DNA of 64,000 nucleotides from Arthrobacter sp. B2a2-09 (GTDB lineage: Bacteria; Actinomycetota; Actinomycetes; Actinomycetales; Micrococcaceae). Positions 40,711-49,131 of this stretch are shown piece after piece (position 1 is the stretch's first letter; each line of letters begins with the position of its first letter). The position numbers were made by a program, and so were the translations under genes. Below the pieces are notes generated by a model. It worked only from the letters and a program-made list of their open reading frames with translations. It did not search any database and had not been told where the DNA came from. The stretch is taken from contig NZ_JAMXIC010000007.1 in NCBI RefSeq assembly GCF_027587375.1, forward strand, positions 124,001-188,000, read 5' to 3'.

Positions 40711-41376
40711 ATGAGACGAGCGGCAAAAGCAGGAATCGTCGTTGCGGGCGTGGTGGCGGTCGGACTGGCAGGGGCGATCACCCTCAACGCCACGCAGACA
40801 TCATCAAACTCAATTGCCGGCGCCGCGCCGTCGGCCACCGTCAGCGCAGCGGCCGTCAGTGCGTCGGCCTCTGCGCCTGGTGCCTCTGCGCCCGGTGCCA
40901 CCAAGACGCCGAGTGCCACCGCTCCAGCGCCGGCCGCCAACGCCACCGCCAGCGCTGCGCCTTCAAGTCAAGCCGCGCTCCCTGCCCCGGCAACAAGTGC
41001 CAAGCCCGATGCCCCAGTCCCACCGGCGCCGGCGCCCGCTGCGCCAGCTCCGGCTCCCGCGGTGCCTGCTCCCGTGGCGCAGGGCCTTGATGCGGCGGGG
41101 ATCCAACGCATCAAGGACAGCTGCACAGCCCGGCTGCAAAGCGATGCCGCCCACTCCGCAATAGTGACCGGAACGGTGGTGCCCCGGCCATTCACCGTTG
41201 TCTCCATCGCATTCACCGGCAACCCGGTACAGTCAACGGCGGCCTCCGGCCTGGCCTCGTACGACATCCTCATGAAGATCACCACCAAGCTTGTTGATGG
41301 TCCTGCCCAGGACGGGGTGCGTGTTTGCCGGGTCTATGACTCAGACTCGCACGTGGATTGGCTTCCGGCCGGCTGA
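40711..41376 (+). CDS. Secreted or membrane-anchored Ala/Pro-rich hypothetical protein
   Basis: A 221-residue protein with an N-terminal hydrophobic helix (AGIVVAGVVAVGLAGAI) after a basic start, acting as signal peptide or anchor. Residues 35-125 are low-complexity Ala/Pro/Ser-rich sequence, a wall-spanning linker. The C-terminal 95 residues form a compact domain with two Cys (DSCTARLQSD and VRVCRVYDSD) that could form a disulfide. No family is recognised. It lies 73 bp after the deacetylase gene in the same direction and could act with it at the cell surface. Confidence 0.6.
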   Translation: MRRAAKAGIVVAGVVAVGLAGAITLNATQTSSNSIAGAAPSATVSAAAVSASASAPGASAPGATKTPSATAPAPAANATASAAPSSQAALPAPATSAKPDAPVPPAPAPAAPAPAPAVPAPVAQGLDAAGIQRIKDSCTARLQSDAAHSAIVTGTVVPRPFTVVSIAFTGNPVQSTAASGLASYDILMKITTKLVDGPAQDGVRVCRVYDSDSHVDWLPAG

Positions 41377-41405
41377 CTCAGCGGTTGCTGCTGCGTTCCA
41401 GGACG

Positions 41406-42041
41406 CTAAGACTTGGTGCCTGTAAGCGCCAGGGTTCCGCCGAGCCCGATCATCATGACCCCGCCCGTGGCGCCCAGGGTGGAGATCCTGCGCGGGGAGC
41501 GGGCAAACCACTGGCGTGCGGTGCCCGCGGCAACGGCCCAGATACTGTCGGATATCAGCGCGATCGTCAGGAAAACAGCTCCGAGCTCGGCGAGCTGAAG
41601 CGGAATGCTGCCGCTCGAATATTCCACGAACTGAGGCAGCACAGCCACGAAGAACACGATCGACTTCGGGTTGCTCGCACCCACGATGAAGCCCTCGCGG
41701 ATCAGCCGCCACATAGACCGCGACGGCGCCGGACCGGCCGCCGTCGAACGCCCGCCGCGGTGACGGATCGCCTGCACCCCGAGGTAGACCAGATAGGCTG
41801 CCCCGGCGAACTTGATGATGGTGAACAGCACGATCGACTGCGCCAGGACCGCGCCGAGCCCCAGCGCCACCGCGGTGATCTGCGGAACCATGCCCAGGGC
41901 GTTTCCCAGGACGCTGAGGAGCCCGCCTTTGCGGCCGAGGGCGAGGGAACGCCCGATTACGAAAAGAACGCTCGGACCCGGGACTGCGATGAGGACCAGC
42001 GCGGCCAAGGCAAACGCCAGGAGGTTGGTGAATGGAACCAT
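41406..42041 (-). CDS. LysE-family translocator
   Basis: A 211-residue membrane protein of the LysE/RhtB family. ATG 42041 gives MVPFTNLLAFALAALVLIAV, followed by the motif PGPSVLFVIGRSLALGRKGG, which is the family signature. About six hydrophobic helices are present. It would export an amino acid or similar metabolite. TATCAT lies 5 nt upstream on the minus strand, consistent with a leaderless transcript. The amino acid permease gene ends 32 bp upstream on the same strand. Confidence 0.85.
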   Translation of the reverse strand: MVPFTNLLAFALAALVLIAVPGPSVLFVIGRSLALGRKGGLLSVLGNALGMVPQITAVALGLGAVLAQSIVLFTIIKFAGAAYLVYLGVQAIRHRGGRSTAAGPAPSRSMWRLIREGFIVGASNPKSIVFFVAVLPQFVEYSSGSIPLQLAELGAVFLTIALISDSIWAVAAGTARQWFARSPRRISTLGATGGVMMIGLGGTLALTGTKS

Positions 42042-42072
42042 GCCTGATGATAGCCCTGGGCTCGGCGGCGGG

Positions 42073-43545
42073 CTAGGAGGGCTCGGCGACCACGGGCATC
42101 GAAGCAGTCTCGTCAACGAGGTCGGCACGCACCCGGCCGCCACCTCGGACCCACAGCTTGTAGGCCAGCACCAGCAGCCCGAGCCACACGGCGCCTACGT
42201 ACAAGGCCACGCGGGTGTCCTCGAAGACGCCTAGGATGACGATCACCAGGGCCATGAAGGCGATGGTCAGCACGGACGCTGCGGGCCACCATGGCGACGC
42301 GAATTCCGACGCCGGGAGTCCCTTGCGCTTGATCTCGCGCTTCATGGCGACGTGCGAGGCCAGGATCATGACCCAAACCCACACCGTCGCGAACGTGGCG
42401 ATGGAAGCGATCACCAGGAACACGTTCTCGGGGATTACGGCGTTGAGCACAACGCCCACCAGCAGGATGCCGCCCATCAGGACCACGGTCATCCAGGGAA
42501 CACCGTGCCTTGAGATCTTGCCGAAACTCTTCGGGGCATGCCCCTGTTGGGAGAGCCCGAAGAGGATGCGTCCGGCGCCGAAAATGTCGCTATTGATAGC
42601 TGACAGCGCAGAGGTGATGACCACGGCATTGAGGATGTCGGGCGCCGCGGGGATGCCGAGGCCGCTGAAGATCTGCACAAACGGGCTGCCGTTGTTCCCG
42701 ATTTCGTTCCAGGGGAACAGGCTCATGAGCACGCCGAGCGTCAGGACGTAGAACAGCAGTACGCGCACCGGGACTGTGTTGACGGCCTGCGGAATGACCT
42801 TCTTGGGGTCTGCGGCTTCGCCTGCCGTGATGCCGATCGTTTCGATCCCGCCAAAGGCGAACATGACGACGGCGAACGAGGCCAGGAGCCCGCCGAAACC
42901 GTTCGGGAACAGGCCACCGTGGTCAACGAGGTTCCCCAGCCCCGGTGCCACACCCCCGTTGCCGGAGTGGAAGCCGAACACGATGATCGCAGCGCCGCCC
43001 GCAATCATGGCGATGATCGCCACCACCTTGATGAGCGAGAACCAAAACTCGAGTTCCCCGAAGACCTTGACGCTCAGGAGGTTCATGGCACCAAGGACGA
43101 GGATGATCGCCAGGACCCAGATCCATCGGTCCACCTGTGGGAACCAAAAGCCCATGTAGATACTGAACGCCGTCACGTCCGCGATCGCCACGATGGCCAT
43201 TTCGAAGACGTAGGTCCACCCAGTGATGAACCCTGCCAGCGGTCCGAGGTAGCGGCTGGCATACTGCCCGAACGACCCGGAGACGGGGTGGCGGACGGCC
43301 AGTTCGCCGAGGGCCCGCATCACCATGAAGACGGCGGCGCCACCGATCATGTATGCGAAGAGAACCGACGGGCCCGCCTTTTGGATCGCAGACGCGGAAC
43401 CGTAGAAGAGGCCTGTTCCGATAGCTGAACCGAGGGCCATGAAGCGGATGTGGCGGACATTGAGGCCACGGCTGAGAACGGTGGTTACCGCGCCTTCGAC
43501 GACTTTGGCGGCCGGTGTCCTGACGGCTGTTGGGGCTTGCTGCAT
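42073..43545 (-). CDS. Amino acid permease (APC/AAT family, probably histidine)
   Basis: A 490-residue APC-superfamily permease with twelve helices. The first helix region [20 protein letters not shown] with the GSAIGTGLF motif identifies the amino acid transporter family, and the segment [24 protein letters not shown] helices follow. It is divergent from the IclR regulator and near hutUH, and a matching IclR-type palindrome lies in its upstream region. Histidine or urocanate import is therefore likely. Substrate specificity is inferred from context alone. Confidence 0.83.
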   Translation of the reverse strand: MQQAPTAVRTPAAKVVEGAVTTVLSRGLNVRHIRFMALGSAIGTGLFYGSASAIQKAGPSVLFAYMIGGAAVFMVMRALGELAVRHPVSGSFGQYASRYLGPLAGFITGWTYVFEMAIVAIADVTAFSIYMGFWFPQVDRWIWVLAIILVLGAMNLLSVKVFGELEFWFSLIKVVAIIAMIAGGAAIIVFGFHSGNGGVAPGLGNLVDHGGLFPNGFGGLLASFAVVMFAFGGIETIGITAGEAADPKKVIPQAVNTVPVRVLLFYVLTLGVLMSLFPWNEIGNNGSPFVQIFSGLGIPAAPDILNAVVITSALSAINSDIFGAGRILFGLSQQGHAPKSFGKISRHGVPWMTVVLMGGILLVGVVLNAVIPENVFLVIASIATFATVWVWVMILASHVAMKREIKRKGLPASEFASPWWPAASVLTIAFMALVIVILGVFEDTRVALYVGAVWLGLLVLAYKLWVRGGGRVRADLVDETASMPVVAEPS

Positions 43546-43692
43546 ACGAATACCTTCTCGTCATTGGGAGGGGGACTGTTAACCAGCAGACCATTCCGGA
43601 GCTGGCTGTGATGGGCCTCACGACGTATCGTTGTCTCGGTTCTCAGACGCTGAGCCAATAAGCGGCTAATGACTGGCCGTCTTGTGCGCAAA

Positions 43693-43710
43693 TGTCTGGT
43701 ATTCCAGACA
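43693..43710. promoter_or_regulatory. IclR-type palindrome between permease and IclR genes
   Basis: TGTCTGGTATTCCAGACA is a perfect inverted repeat with 7-bp arms around TATT. The same motif, with one change, lies at 44721-44737 upstream of hutU. Position in the divergent region suggests binding by the IclR regulator encoded at 43843. Confidence 0.7.
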
Positions 43711-43842
43711 GCTTAATGTTCTGATTGGCTTTCCGATCCGCTCCGTGGGGCGCACGCTTAAGTACGGGATCCCGGACACCTGCCTTGCCGCCATGTGGCA
43801 GAAGGGGCAAGCCGGGCATTACCGTGCACTCGAAGAGGAGCC

Positions 43843-44646
43843 ATGACCATACAGCCGTCCACCCAAGGCCGGGCCGCTTCAAAGGTCCCAGCCGCCGAGA
43901 ACACCCTGCGCATCCTGAAGCTGCTTGCTTCCCGGCGTGGCCCGATGGCAGCGTCCAACATTGCCACTGCGCTCGGCCTGCCCCGCTCAAGTGTCTATCA
44001 CCTGCTCGGCGTCATGGAGGCCAACGGCTTCGTCCTGCACCTTCATGAGGAGCAGCGCTACGGGCTGGGCATCAGTGCCTTTGAACTCAGTTCGGCGTAC
44101 TCGCGGCAAGAGCCTTTGTCGCGGCTCGGCCGCCCCATGCTGGCCGCCCTTGTGGATGCGATCGGCGAGAGCGCGCACCTGGCCGTCCTGCACGGCCGCG
44201 ATGTGCTCTACATCGTGGAGGAGAGGGCCAAGAACCGCCCGTCCCTCGTGACCGACGTCGGGGTCCGGCTTCCCAGCCACCTCACCGCCAGCGGGCGAGC
44301 GATCCTGGCCGCACTGCCGAAATCCCAGGTCAGGGCCCTGTACCCGAATGCCGCCGCGTTTACGGCCCGGCACGAGATGGAATCGCCCATCATGAAGTAC
44401 TCGGCCTTGTCCTCGCATTTGGACCAGGTCCGGCAGCGCGGCTACGCCACCGAACACGGCGAAGTCACGCCAGGCTTCGGCTCGGTGGCCGCCGCCGTCA
44501 CCGACCATCTGGGATGGCCGACGGCGGCAGTCGCGGTGACATTCCTCGAGGACCGGGTGCCGGTTGAGGAGTGGCCCGCACTGGCCGCCCGAATCCAGAA
44601 AACAGCCGACGAGCTGTCGATCCGCATCCACGGCCGCCCCTCCTAG
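43843..44646 (+). CDS. IclR-family regulator, probable histidine-utilisation regulator
   Basis: A 267-residue IclR regulator. The winged HTH reads ENTLRILKLLASRRGPMAAS and continues LGLPRSSVYHLLGVMEANGF. The effector domain contains HLAVLHGRDVLYIVEERAK and LPSHLTASGRAILAALPKSQ. ATG 43843 has GAGGAG about 5 nt upstream. It lies between the divergent permease gene and hutU-hutH, and both flanks carry the same palindrome (43693-43710, 44721-44737). Urocanate or histidine is the expected effector. Confidence 0.87.
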   Translation: MTIQPSTQGRAASKVPAAENTLRILKLLASRRGPMAASNIATALGLPRSSVYHLLGVMEANGFVLHLHEEQRYGLGISAFELSSAYSRQEPLSRLGRPMLAALVDAIGESAHLAVLHGRDVLYIVEERAKNRPSLVTDVGVRLPSHLTASGRAILAALPKSQVRALYPNAAAFTARHEMESPIMKYSALSSHLDQVRQRGYATEHGEVTPGFGSVAAAVTDHLGWPTAAVAVTFLEDRVPVEEWPALAARIQKTADELSIRIHGRPS

Positions 44647-44657
44647 CGCGGCTATCC

Positions 44658-44719
44658 CAACTAGCTCGCAGTAGGTGTCGTTATGGGCGCTCGTAACGAC
44701 ATCTACTGCTAGCTAGTTG
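44658..44719. repeat. Dispersed 62-bp palindromic element, copy 2
   Basis: Two 31-nt arms meet at GGGC/GCTC without a loop, pairing nearly throughout when G-U pairs are allowed. The left arm reads CCAACTAGCTCGCAGTAGG into the GTCGTT core. It lies just after the IclR gene and ends 1 bp before the operator at 44721. It is the same family as 21617, 46579 and 59050. Confidence 0.83.
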
Positions 44720-44720
44720 A

Positions 44721-44737
44721 GTCTGGTATTCCGGACA
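44721..44737. promoter_or_regulatory. IclR-type palindrome upstream of hutU
   Basis: GTCTGGTATTCCGGACA matches the palindrome at 43693-43710 with one change (A to G in the right arm) and the same TATT centre. It lies about 100 bp before hutU. Confidence 0.65.
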
Positions 44738-44834
44738 GCACCCTCCATAAAGCCATTCCAAGACGGTTGCGGAGGGGCTCTACTGGATACAGAAGGACTT
44801 CCACCTAGCAACCTCCAGAGACGAAGGAGTCATC

Positions 44835-46565
44835 ATGGCACCCGCCGATTTCACCACCGGAGCTCGTCCGGTCAAGGCCGCCCGCGGCACCGAGCTCACC
44901 GCCAAGAGCTGGCAGACCGAAGCGCCGCTGCGCATGTTGATGAACAACCTGGACCCGGAGGTCGCCGAACGCCCGGATGACCTGGTCGTGTACGGCGGCA
45001 CGGGCCGCGCGGTCCGCTCCTGGGCCGCGTTCGACGCGATCACCCGCACCCTGGAAACCATGGAAAAGGACGAAACTCTCCTGGTCCAGTCCGGCAAGCC
45101 CGTCGGCGTCTTCCGCACCCACGAATGGGCACCCCGCGTTTTGCTGGCCAACTCCAACCTCGTGGGCGACTGGGCAACGTGGCCCGAGTTCCGCCGCCTC
45201 GAGGCCGAGGGCCTGATGATGTACGGGCAGATGACCGCCGGTTCCTGGATCTACATCGGCACCCAGGGCATCCTGCAGGGCACGTACGAGACCTTTGCCG
45301 CCGTCGGGAACAAGCTTGCTGCCGAGGGACGCCACCCGTCCCCCGCCGCGGAAGGCTCCACTGAGGGACCGCTCGCCGGGACCTTGACCCTGACCGGTGG
45401 TTGCGGTGGCATGGGCGGGGCCCAGCCGTTGGCCGTGACCCTGAACGACGGCGCCTGCCTGATCGTGGACGTCGACGAGACCCGCCTGCGCCGCCGCGCT
45501 GGCAAGCGCTACCTGGACGAGGTCGAAACCGACCTGGACGCCGCGATCGCCAAGGTGGTCAAGGCCAAGGAAGAGCGCCGCGGCTGGTCCGTGGGCTACG
45601 TCGGCAACGCCGCCGAGGTCTTCCCGGAACTGCTGGCCCGCCACAAGGCAGGCGAGCTGACCATCGACGTCGTCACCGACCAGACGTCCGCCCACGACCC
45701 GCTGTCCTACCTGCCCGAAGGCATTTCCGTGGCCGAATGGCACACCGAGGCCGAGGCCGACCCGGAAGGGTTCACCAAGAAGGCCCAGGCCTCCATGGCC
45801 AAGCATGTCCAGGCCATGGTGGAATTCCAGGACGCCGGTGCCGAGGTCTTCGACTACGGCAACTCGATCCGCGACGAGGCCCGCAAGGGCGGCTACGACC
45901 GGGCGTTCGAGTTCCCCGGCTTCGTGCCGGCTTACATCCGTCCGCTGTTCTGCGAGGGCCTGGGCCCGTTCCGCTGGGTCGCGCTCTCCGGTGACCCCGA
46001 AGACATCGCCGTCACCGACAAAGCGATCAAGGAACTCTTCCCCGAGAACACCCACCTGCACAAGTGGCTCGACGCCGCCGCCGAGCGCGTCGAATTCGAA
46101 GGCCTGCCGGCCCGCATCTGCTGGCTCGGCTACGGCGAACGCGCCAAGGCCGGCCTGCTGTTCAACCAGCTCGTGAAGGAAGGCAAGGTCAAGGCCCCCA
46201 TCGTGATCGGCCGCGACCACCTGGACTCCGGCTCCGTCGCCTCCCCGTACCGGGAAACCGAGTCCATGGCCGATGGCTCTGACGCGATTGCCGACTGGCC
46301 CTTGCTGAACGCGCTGATCAACACCTCCTCCGGCGCCACCTGGGTCTCCATCCACCACGGCGGCGGCGTGGGCATCGGCCGGTCCCTGCACGCAGGCCAG
46401 GTTTCCGTCGCCGACGGCACCGACCTCGCCGCCGAGAAGCTCGAACGCCTCCTCACCAACGACCCCGGCATGGGCGTCATCCGCCACGTCGACGCCGGCT
46501 ACGAGCGCGCCGTCGAAGTCGCCCACGAACGCGGCGTCCGCATCCCGATGACGGAAACCAACTAA
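44835..46565 (+). CDS. hutU: Urocanate hydratase
   Basis: A 576-residue urocanase. The segment [20 protein letters not shown] is the NAD-binding signature, and later motifs such as [40 protein letters not shown] and [20 protein letters not shown] are family hallmarks. The enzyme uses tightly bound NAD to convert urocanate to 4-imidazolone-5-propionate, step two of histidine degradation. AAGGAG lies about 6 nt before ATG 44835. hutH follows, with a palindromic element between them. Enzymes for the later steps (hutI, hutG or hutF) are not in this window. Confidence 0.96.
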   Translation: MAPADFTTGARPVKAARGTELTAKSWQTEAPLRMLMNNLDPEVAERPDDLVVYGGTGRAVRSWAAFDAITRTLETMEKDETLLVQSGKPVGVFRTHEWAPRVLLANSNLVGDWATWPEFRRLEAEGLMMYGQMTAGSWIYIGTQGILQGTYETFAAVGNKLAAEGRHPSPAAEGSTEGPLAGTLTLTGGCGGMGGAQPLAVTLNDGACLIVDVDETRLRRRAGKRYLDEVETDLDAAIAKVVKAKEERRGWSVGYVGNAAEVFPELLARHKAGELTIDVVTDQTSAHDPLSYLPEGISVAEWHTEAEADPEGFTKKAQASMAKHVQAMVEFQDAGAEVFDYGNSIRDEARKGGYDRAFEFPGFVPAYIRPLFCEGLGPFRWVALSGDPEDIAVTDKAIKELFPENTHLHKWLDAAAERVEFEGLPARICWLGYGERAKAGLLFNQLVKEGKVKAPIVIGRDHLDSGSVASPYRETESMADGSDAIADWPLLNALINTSSGATWVSIHHGGGVGIGRSLHAGQVSVADGTDLAAEKLERLLTNDPGMGVIRHVDAGYERAVEVAHERGVRIPMTETN

Positions 46566-46578
46566 ACAGACCGACAAC

Positions 46579-46644
46579 CCCAACTAGCTCGCATTAGATG
46601 TCGTTATGGGACCCCAAAACGACATCAACTGCGAGCTAGTTGGG
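46579..46644. repeat. Dispersed 66-bp palindromic element, copy 3, within the hut operon
   Basis: Two 33-nt arms (left starting CCCAACTAGCTCGCATTAG, right ending GAGCTAGTTGGG) meet at GGGACCCC with few mismatches. The element occupies the 93 bp gap between hutU and hutH and ends 15 nt before the hutH start codon. In RNA it would be a very stable hairpin that could modulate hutH expression. Confidence 0.85.
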
Positions 46645-46658
46645 AAGAACGAGGAAAA

Positions 46659-48251
46659 ATGACACTCACAACACACGAACCGCTGACCGTCACCCTCGGC
46701 TCCAGCGGAGTCACGCCGGAAGACGTCGTCGCCGTCGCACGCTACGACGCCAAGGTGACCATCTCCCAGGAAGCCCTGGACACGGTTGCCAAGGTCCGCG
46801 CCCACATCGATGGCCTCGCCCACAGCGAAGTTCCGGCGTACGGCGTCTCCACGGGCTTCGGTGCCCTGGCCAACCGCCACATCCCCAACGAACTCCGCAC
46901 CCAGTTGCAGAAGTCGCTCATCCGCAGCCACGCCGCCGGCATGGGCCCGGCAGTGGAGCGCGAAGTGGTCCGCGGCATCATGTTCCTGCGCGCCAAGACC
47001 CTGGCCTCGGGCCGCACGGGCGTTCGTCCCGTGGTCCTGCAGACCATGGTGGACGTCCTCAACGCCGGCATCACCCCCGTGGTCCGTGAATTCGGCTCCC
47101 TGGGTTGCTCCGGCGACCTCGCCCCGCTGTCCCACTGCGCCCTGGTCCTGATGGGCGAAGGCGAAGCCACCGGGCCCGACGGCGAGCTCTACGGCGCCGC
47201 CGGAAAGAAGCCGGTTGCCGAGCTCCTCGCCGCGCACGGCATCGAGCCGGTCGTCCTCGCGGAAAAGGAAGGCCTGGCGCTGGTCAACGGCACTGAGGGT
47301 ATGCTCGGCATGCTCCTGATGGCCATTGCCGACCTGCACCTGCTGCTCACGACGGCGGACATCACCGCCGCGCTGAGCGTCGAGGCGCTGCTCGGCACGG
47401 ACCAGGTGTTCCTGCCGGAGCTGCACGCGGCCCTGCGGCCCCACCCGGGCCAGGCTGCAAGCGCGGACAACATGCTGCGCGTGCTTTCCAACTCGCCGAT
47501 CGTTGCTTCGCACCGCGTCAACGACACCAAGGTCCAGGACGCGTACTCGCTCCGCTGCGCACCCCAGGTGGCCGGCGCGGTCCGCGACACCGTGACGCAC
47601 GCTGAACTCGTGGCCTCCCGTGAGCTGGCTGCAGCCATCGACAACCCCGTGGTGCTCCCGGACGGCCGCGTGTCCTCCAACGGCAACTTCCACGGCGCTC
47701 CCGTGGCCTACGTCCTGGACTTCCTCGCCATTGCCGTGGCGGACCTGTCCTCCATCGCCGAGCGCCGCACGGACCGCATGCTGGACCCGGCCCGCTCGCA
47801 CGGCCTCCCGGCATTCCTTGCCGACGATCCCGGAGTGGACTCGGGCCTGATGATCGCCCAGTACACCCAGGCCGGTTTGGTCTCGGACAACAAGCGCCTT
47901 GCCGTCCCGGCATCGGTGGACTCCATCCCGAGCTCCGCCATGCAGGAAGACCACGTCTCCATGGGTTGGCACGCTGCCCGCAAGCTCCGCAAGGCCATCG
48001 AGAACCTGCGCCGTGTCCTGGCCGTGGAACTCGTGACGAGCACCCGTGCCCTCGACATCCGCACCAAACTGTCCGGTGGCGAACTCACTCCGGGGCCTGC
48101 TGGCACCGCCGTGATCGAGGTGCTGCGCGGCGTCGTCGACGGTCCCGGAACTGACCGTTTCCTCTCACCTGAGCTGGAAGCGGCGGACCGTCTTGTGGGC
48201 GCTGGCGAGGTGCGGGCGGCCGCCGAATCCGCCGTCGGAATTCTCGCCTGA
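46659..48251 (+). CDS. hutH: Histidine ammonia-lyase
   Basis: A 530-residue histidine ammonia-lyase. YGVSTGFGALANRHIPNELR and the MIO-forming region FGSLGCSGDLAPLSHCALVL (residues 145-164) are present. The MIO tripeptide reads Cys150-Ser151-Gly152 rather than the commoner Ala-Ser-Gly. Other signatures are QDAYSLRCAPQVAGAVRDTV and DNPVVLPDGRVSSNGNFHGA. The enzyme deaminates histidine to urocanate, step one of the pathway. It follows hutU in the same direction, and a strong terminator lies downstream (48286-48328). Confidence 0.96.
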   Translation: MTLTTHEPLTVTLGSSGVTPEDVVAVARYDAKVTISQEALDTVAKVRAHIDGLAHSEVPAYGVSTGFGALANRHIPNELRTQLQKSLIRSHAAGMGPAVEREVVRGIMFLRAKTLASGRTGVRPVVLQTMVDVLNAGITPVVREFGSLGCSGDLAPLSHCALVLMGEGEATGPDGELYGAAGKKPVAELLAAHGIEPVVLAEKEGLALVNGTEGMLGMLLMAIADLHLLLTTADITAALSVEALLGTDQVFLPELHAALRPHPGQAASADNMLRVLSNSPIVASHRVNDTKVQDAYSLRCAPQVAGAVRDTVTHAELVASRELAAAIDNPVVLPDGRVSSNGNFHGAPVAYVLDFLAIAVADLSSIAERRTDRMLDPARSHGLPAFLADDPGVDSGLMIAQYTQAGLVSDNKRLAVPASVDSIPSSAMQEDHVSMGWHAARKLRKAIENLRRVLAVELVTSTRALDIRTKLSGGELTPGPAGTAVIEVLRGVVDGPGTDRFLSPELEAADRLVGAGEVRAAAESAVGILA

Positions 48252-48285
48252 CGCCGAACAAAATACTGTTCGAGTGAACAATAGG

Positions 48286-48328
48286 AAGCGCCCCGGAAAT
48301 GTTTGGCATTTCGTTCCCCGGGGCGCTT
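48286..48328 (+). terminator. Rho-independent-like terminator after hutH
   Basis: AAGCGCCCCGG (48286-48296) pairs perfectly with 48318-48328 over 11 bp, followed by TTCTGTGT. The loop of 21 nt is long. Position after the hutUH stop supports a terminator. Confidence 0.7.
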
Positions 48329-48444
48329 TCTGTGTAGTAGAACTTATGGGGTACGGCATGTCCACGCCGACGATGCCGTGGGCCTGCCGGGGAATATCCG
48401 TTCACAACTGAAATAACGAACATCCACAAAGGGGTAGAAGTTCA

Positions 48445-48693
48445 ATGAAGGCACGCGGGACAGTCCTGTCCAGGCGAATCGCACAGTCCGCCGTCGTTTC
48501 CAACTGGGGAACGTTGAAGGTGGGGGAGCGGATCGAAGTCGTAAGGCACGCACATGTGGTCGCGGCAGGGGAGGTGCAGGAAGTCTCGGGCAGCGGCAAC
48601 GTTGTATGGCTTGAACCCGCAGGACCTGGCGCCGACGAAGCCGCCAAACAGCTCTTCATGAAGTCCGACGGCGTGGAGCTGCGCCGGGTGTAG
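48445..48693 (+). CDS. Hypothetical small basic protein
   Basis: An 82-residue protein beginning MKARGTVLSRRIAQSAVVSN. It alternates short strands (VGERIEVVRHAHVVAAGEVQ) and a helix (GADEAAKQLFMKSD), fitting a small beta-barrel. AAAGGGG about 11 nt upstream of ATG 48445 is the likely RBS. No family is recognised. A terminator follows immediately, indicating an independent transcript. It is flanked by hairpins on both sides. Confidence 0.6.
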   Translation: MKARGTVLSRRIAQSAVVSNWGTLKVGERIEVVRHAHVVAAGEVQEVSGSGNVVWLEPAGPGADEAAKQLFMKSDGVELRRV

Positions 48694-48709
48694 TGACCGT
48701 TTAGAAAAC

Positions 48710-48764
48710 CGGGGCTTGTTTCCCATTCCGCGCCATCTTGGCGTGGTCTGGAAAACAAGCCCCG
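48710..48764. terminator. Strong terminator, likely bidirectional
   Basis: CGGGGCTTGTTT (48710-48721) pairs perfectly with 48753-48764 over 12 bp. TTTTT follows on the plus strand and AAAA precedes the left arm, so it could serve both the small gene upstream and the convergent gene at 48811. Confidence 0.82.
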
Positions 48765-48783
48765 TTTTTGTTGTCTGTACCTA

Positions 48784-48818
48784 TTCCTAGGCGACTTCCT
48801 AGGCGACTTCCTAGGCGG
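48784..48818. repeat. 12-bp tandem repeat with repeated in-frame stops
   Basis: TTCCTAGGCGAC occurs at 48784 and 48796, and TTCCTAGGCGG at 48808. On the minus strand each unit contributes an in-frame TAG after the gene ending at 48811, so the stop codon is triplicated. Confidence 0.8.
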
Positions 48819-49032
48819 CGAGGACCTCGCGGGTCTGGCCGAACGGCACGGACTCGTCCAGGGCCACCGTGTAGCTTCCGGGCTCGTGGCGGGTCACCAG
48901 GATCCCGCAAAGGCCGTTGTCGGCTGCGGCTTCGATGAGCGTGCCGACGGCACGATCCAGTCCGGCGTGGACTTCCTCGACGGACGCAAAGGACAAGTGG
49001 ATCTCGTTGCGTTCTATTGTTGCGGTGTTCAT
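48811..49032 (-). CDS. Hypothetical small protein
   Basis: A 73-residue protein starting at ATG 49032 with AGAAGGAG about 7 nt upstream. It reads MNTATIERNEIHLSFASVEE, then an alpha/beta pattern (GLDRAVGTLIEAAADNGLCG, ILVTRHEPGSYTVALDESV). No family is recognised. It may be a small single-domain stress or regulatory protein. The stop lies within a 12-bp tandem repeat. It is convergent with the 48445 gene. Confidence 0.6.
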   Translation of the reverse strand: MNTATIERNEIHLSFASVEEVHAGLDRAVGTLIEAAADNGLCGILVTRHEPGSYTVALDESVPFGQTREVLAA

Positions 49033-49131
49033 TGGGGGGCTCCTTCTGCAGGGTGCCGCAGGGGGGAGCGGCAATTCCTGCATAAAAAGATAGCAAAGTG
49101 TCATGGGATGTCTGTCATTCTGGGATCTGGA

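Noticed and set aside
44805..46583. 592-codon minus-strand open frame opposite hutU
   Set aside because: Long antisense frames are common in GC-rich genes. The plus strand encodes an unmistakable urocanase.
46584..47972. 462-codon minus-strand open frame opposite hutH
   Set aside because: Shadow of hutH, with His/Gly/Val-rich low-quality composition.
48266..48281. TGTTCGAGTGAACA as a LexA box
   Set aside because: Actinobacterial SOS boxes are GAAC-N4-GTTC. This repeat has the opposite arm order and sits at the end of hutH, not before a repair gene.
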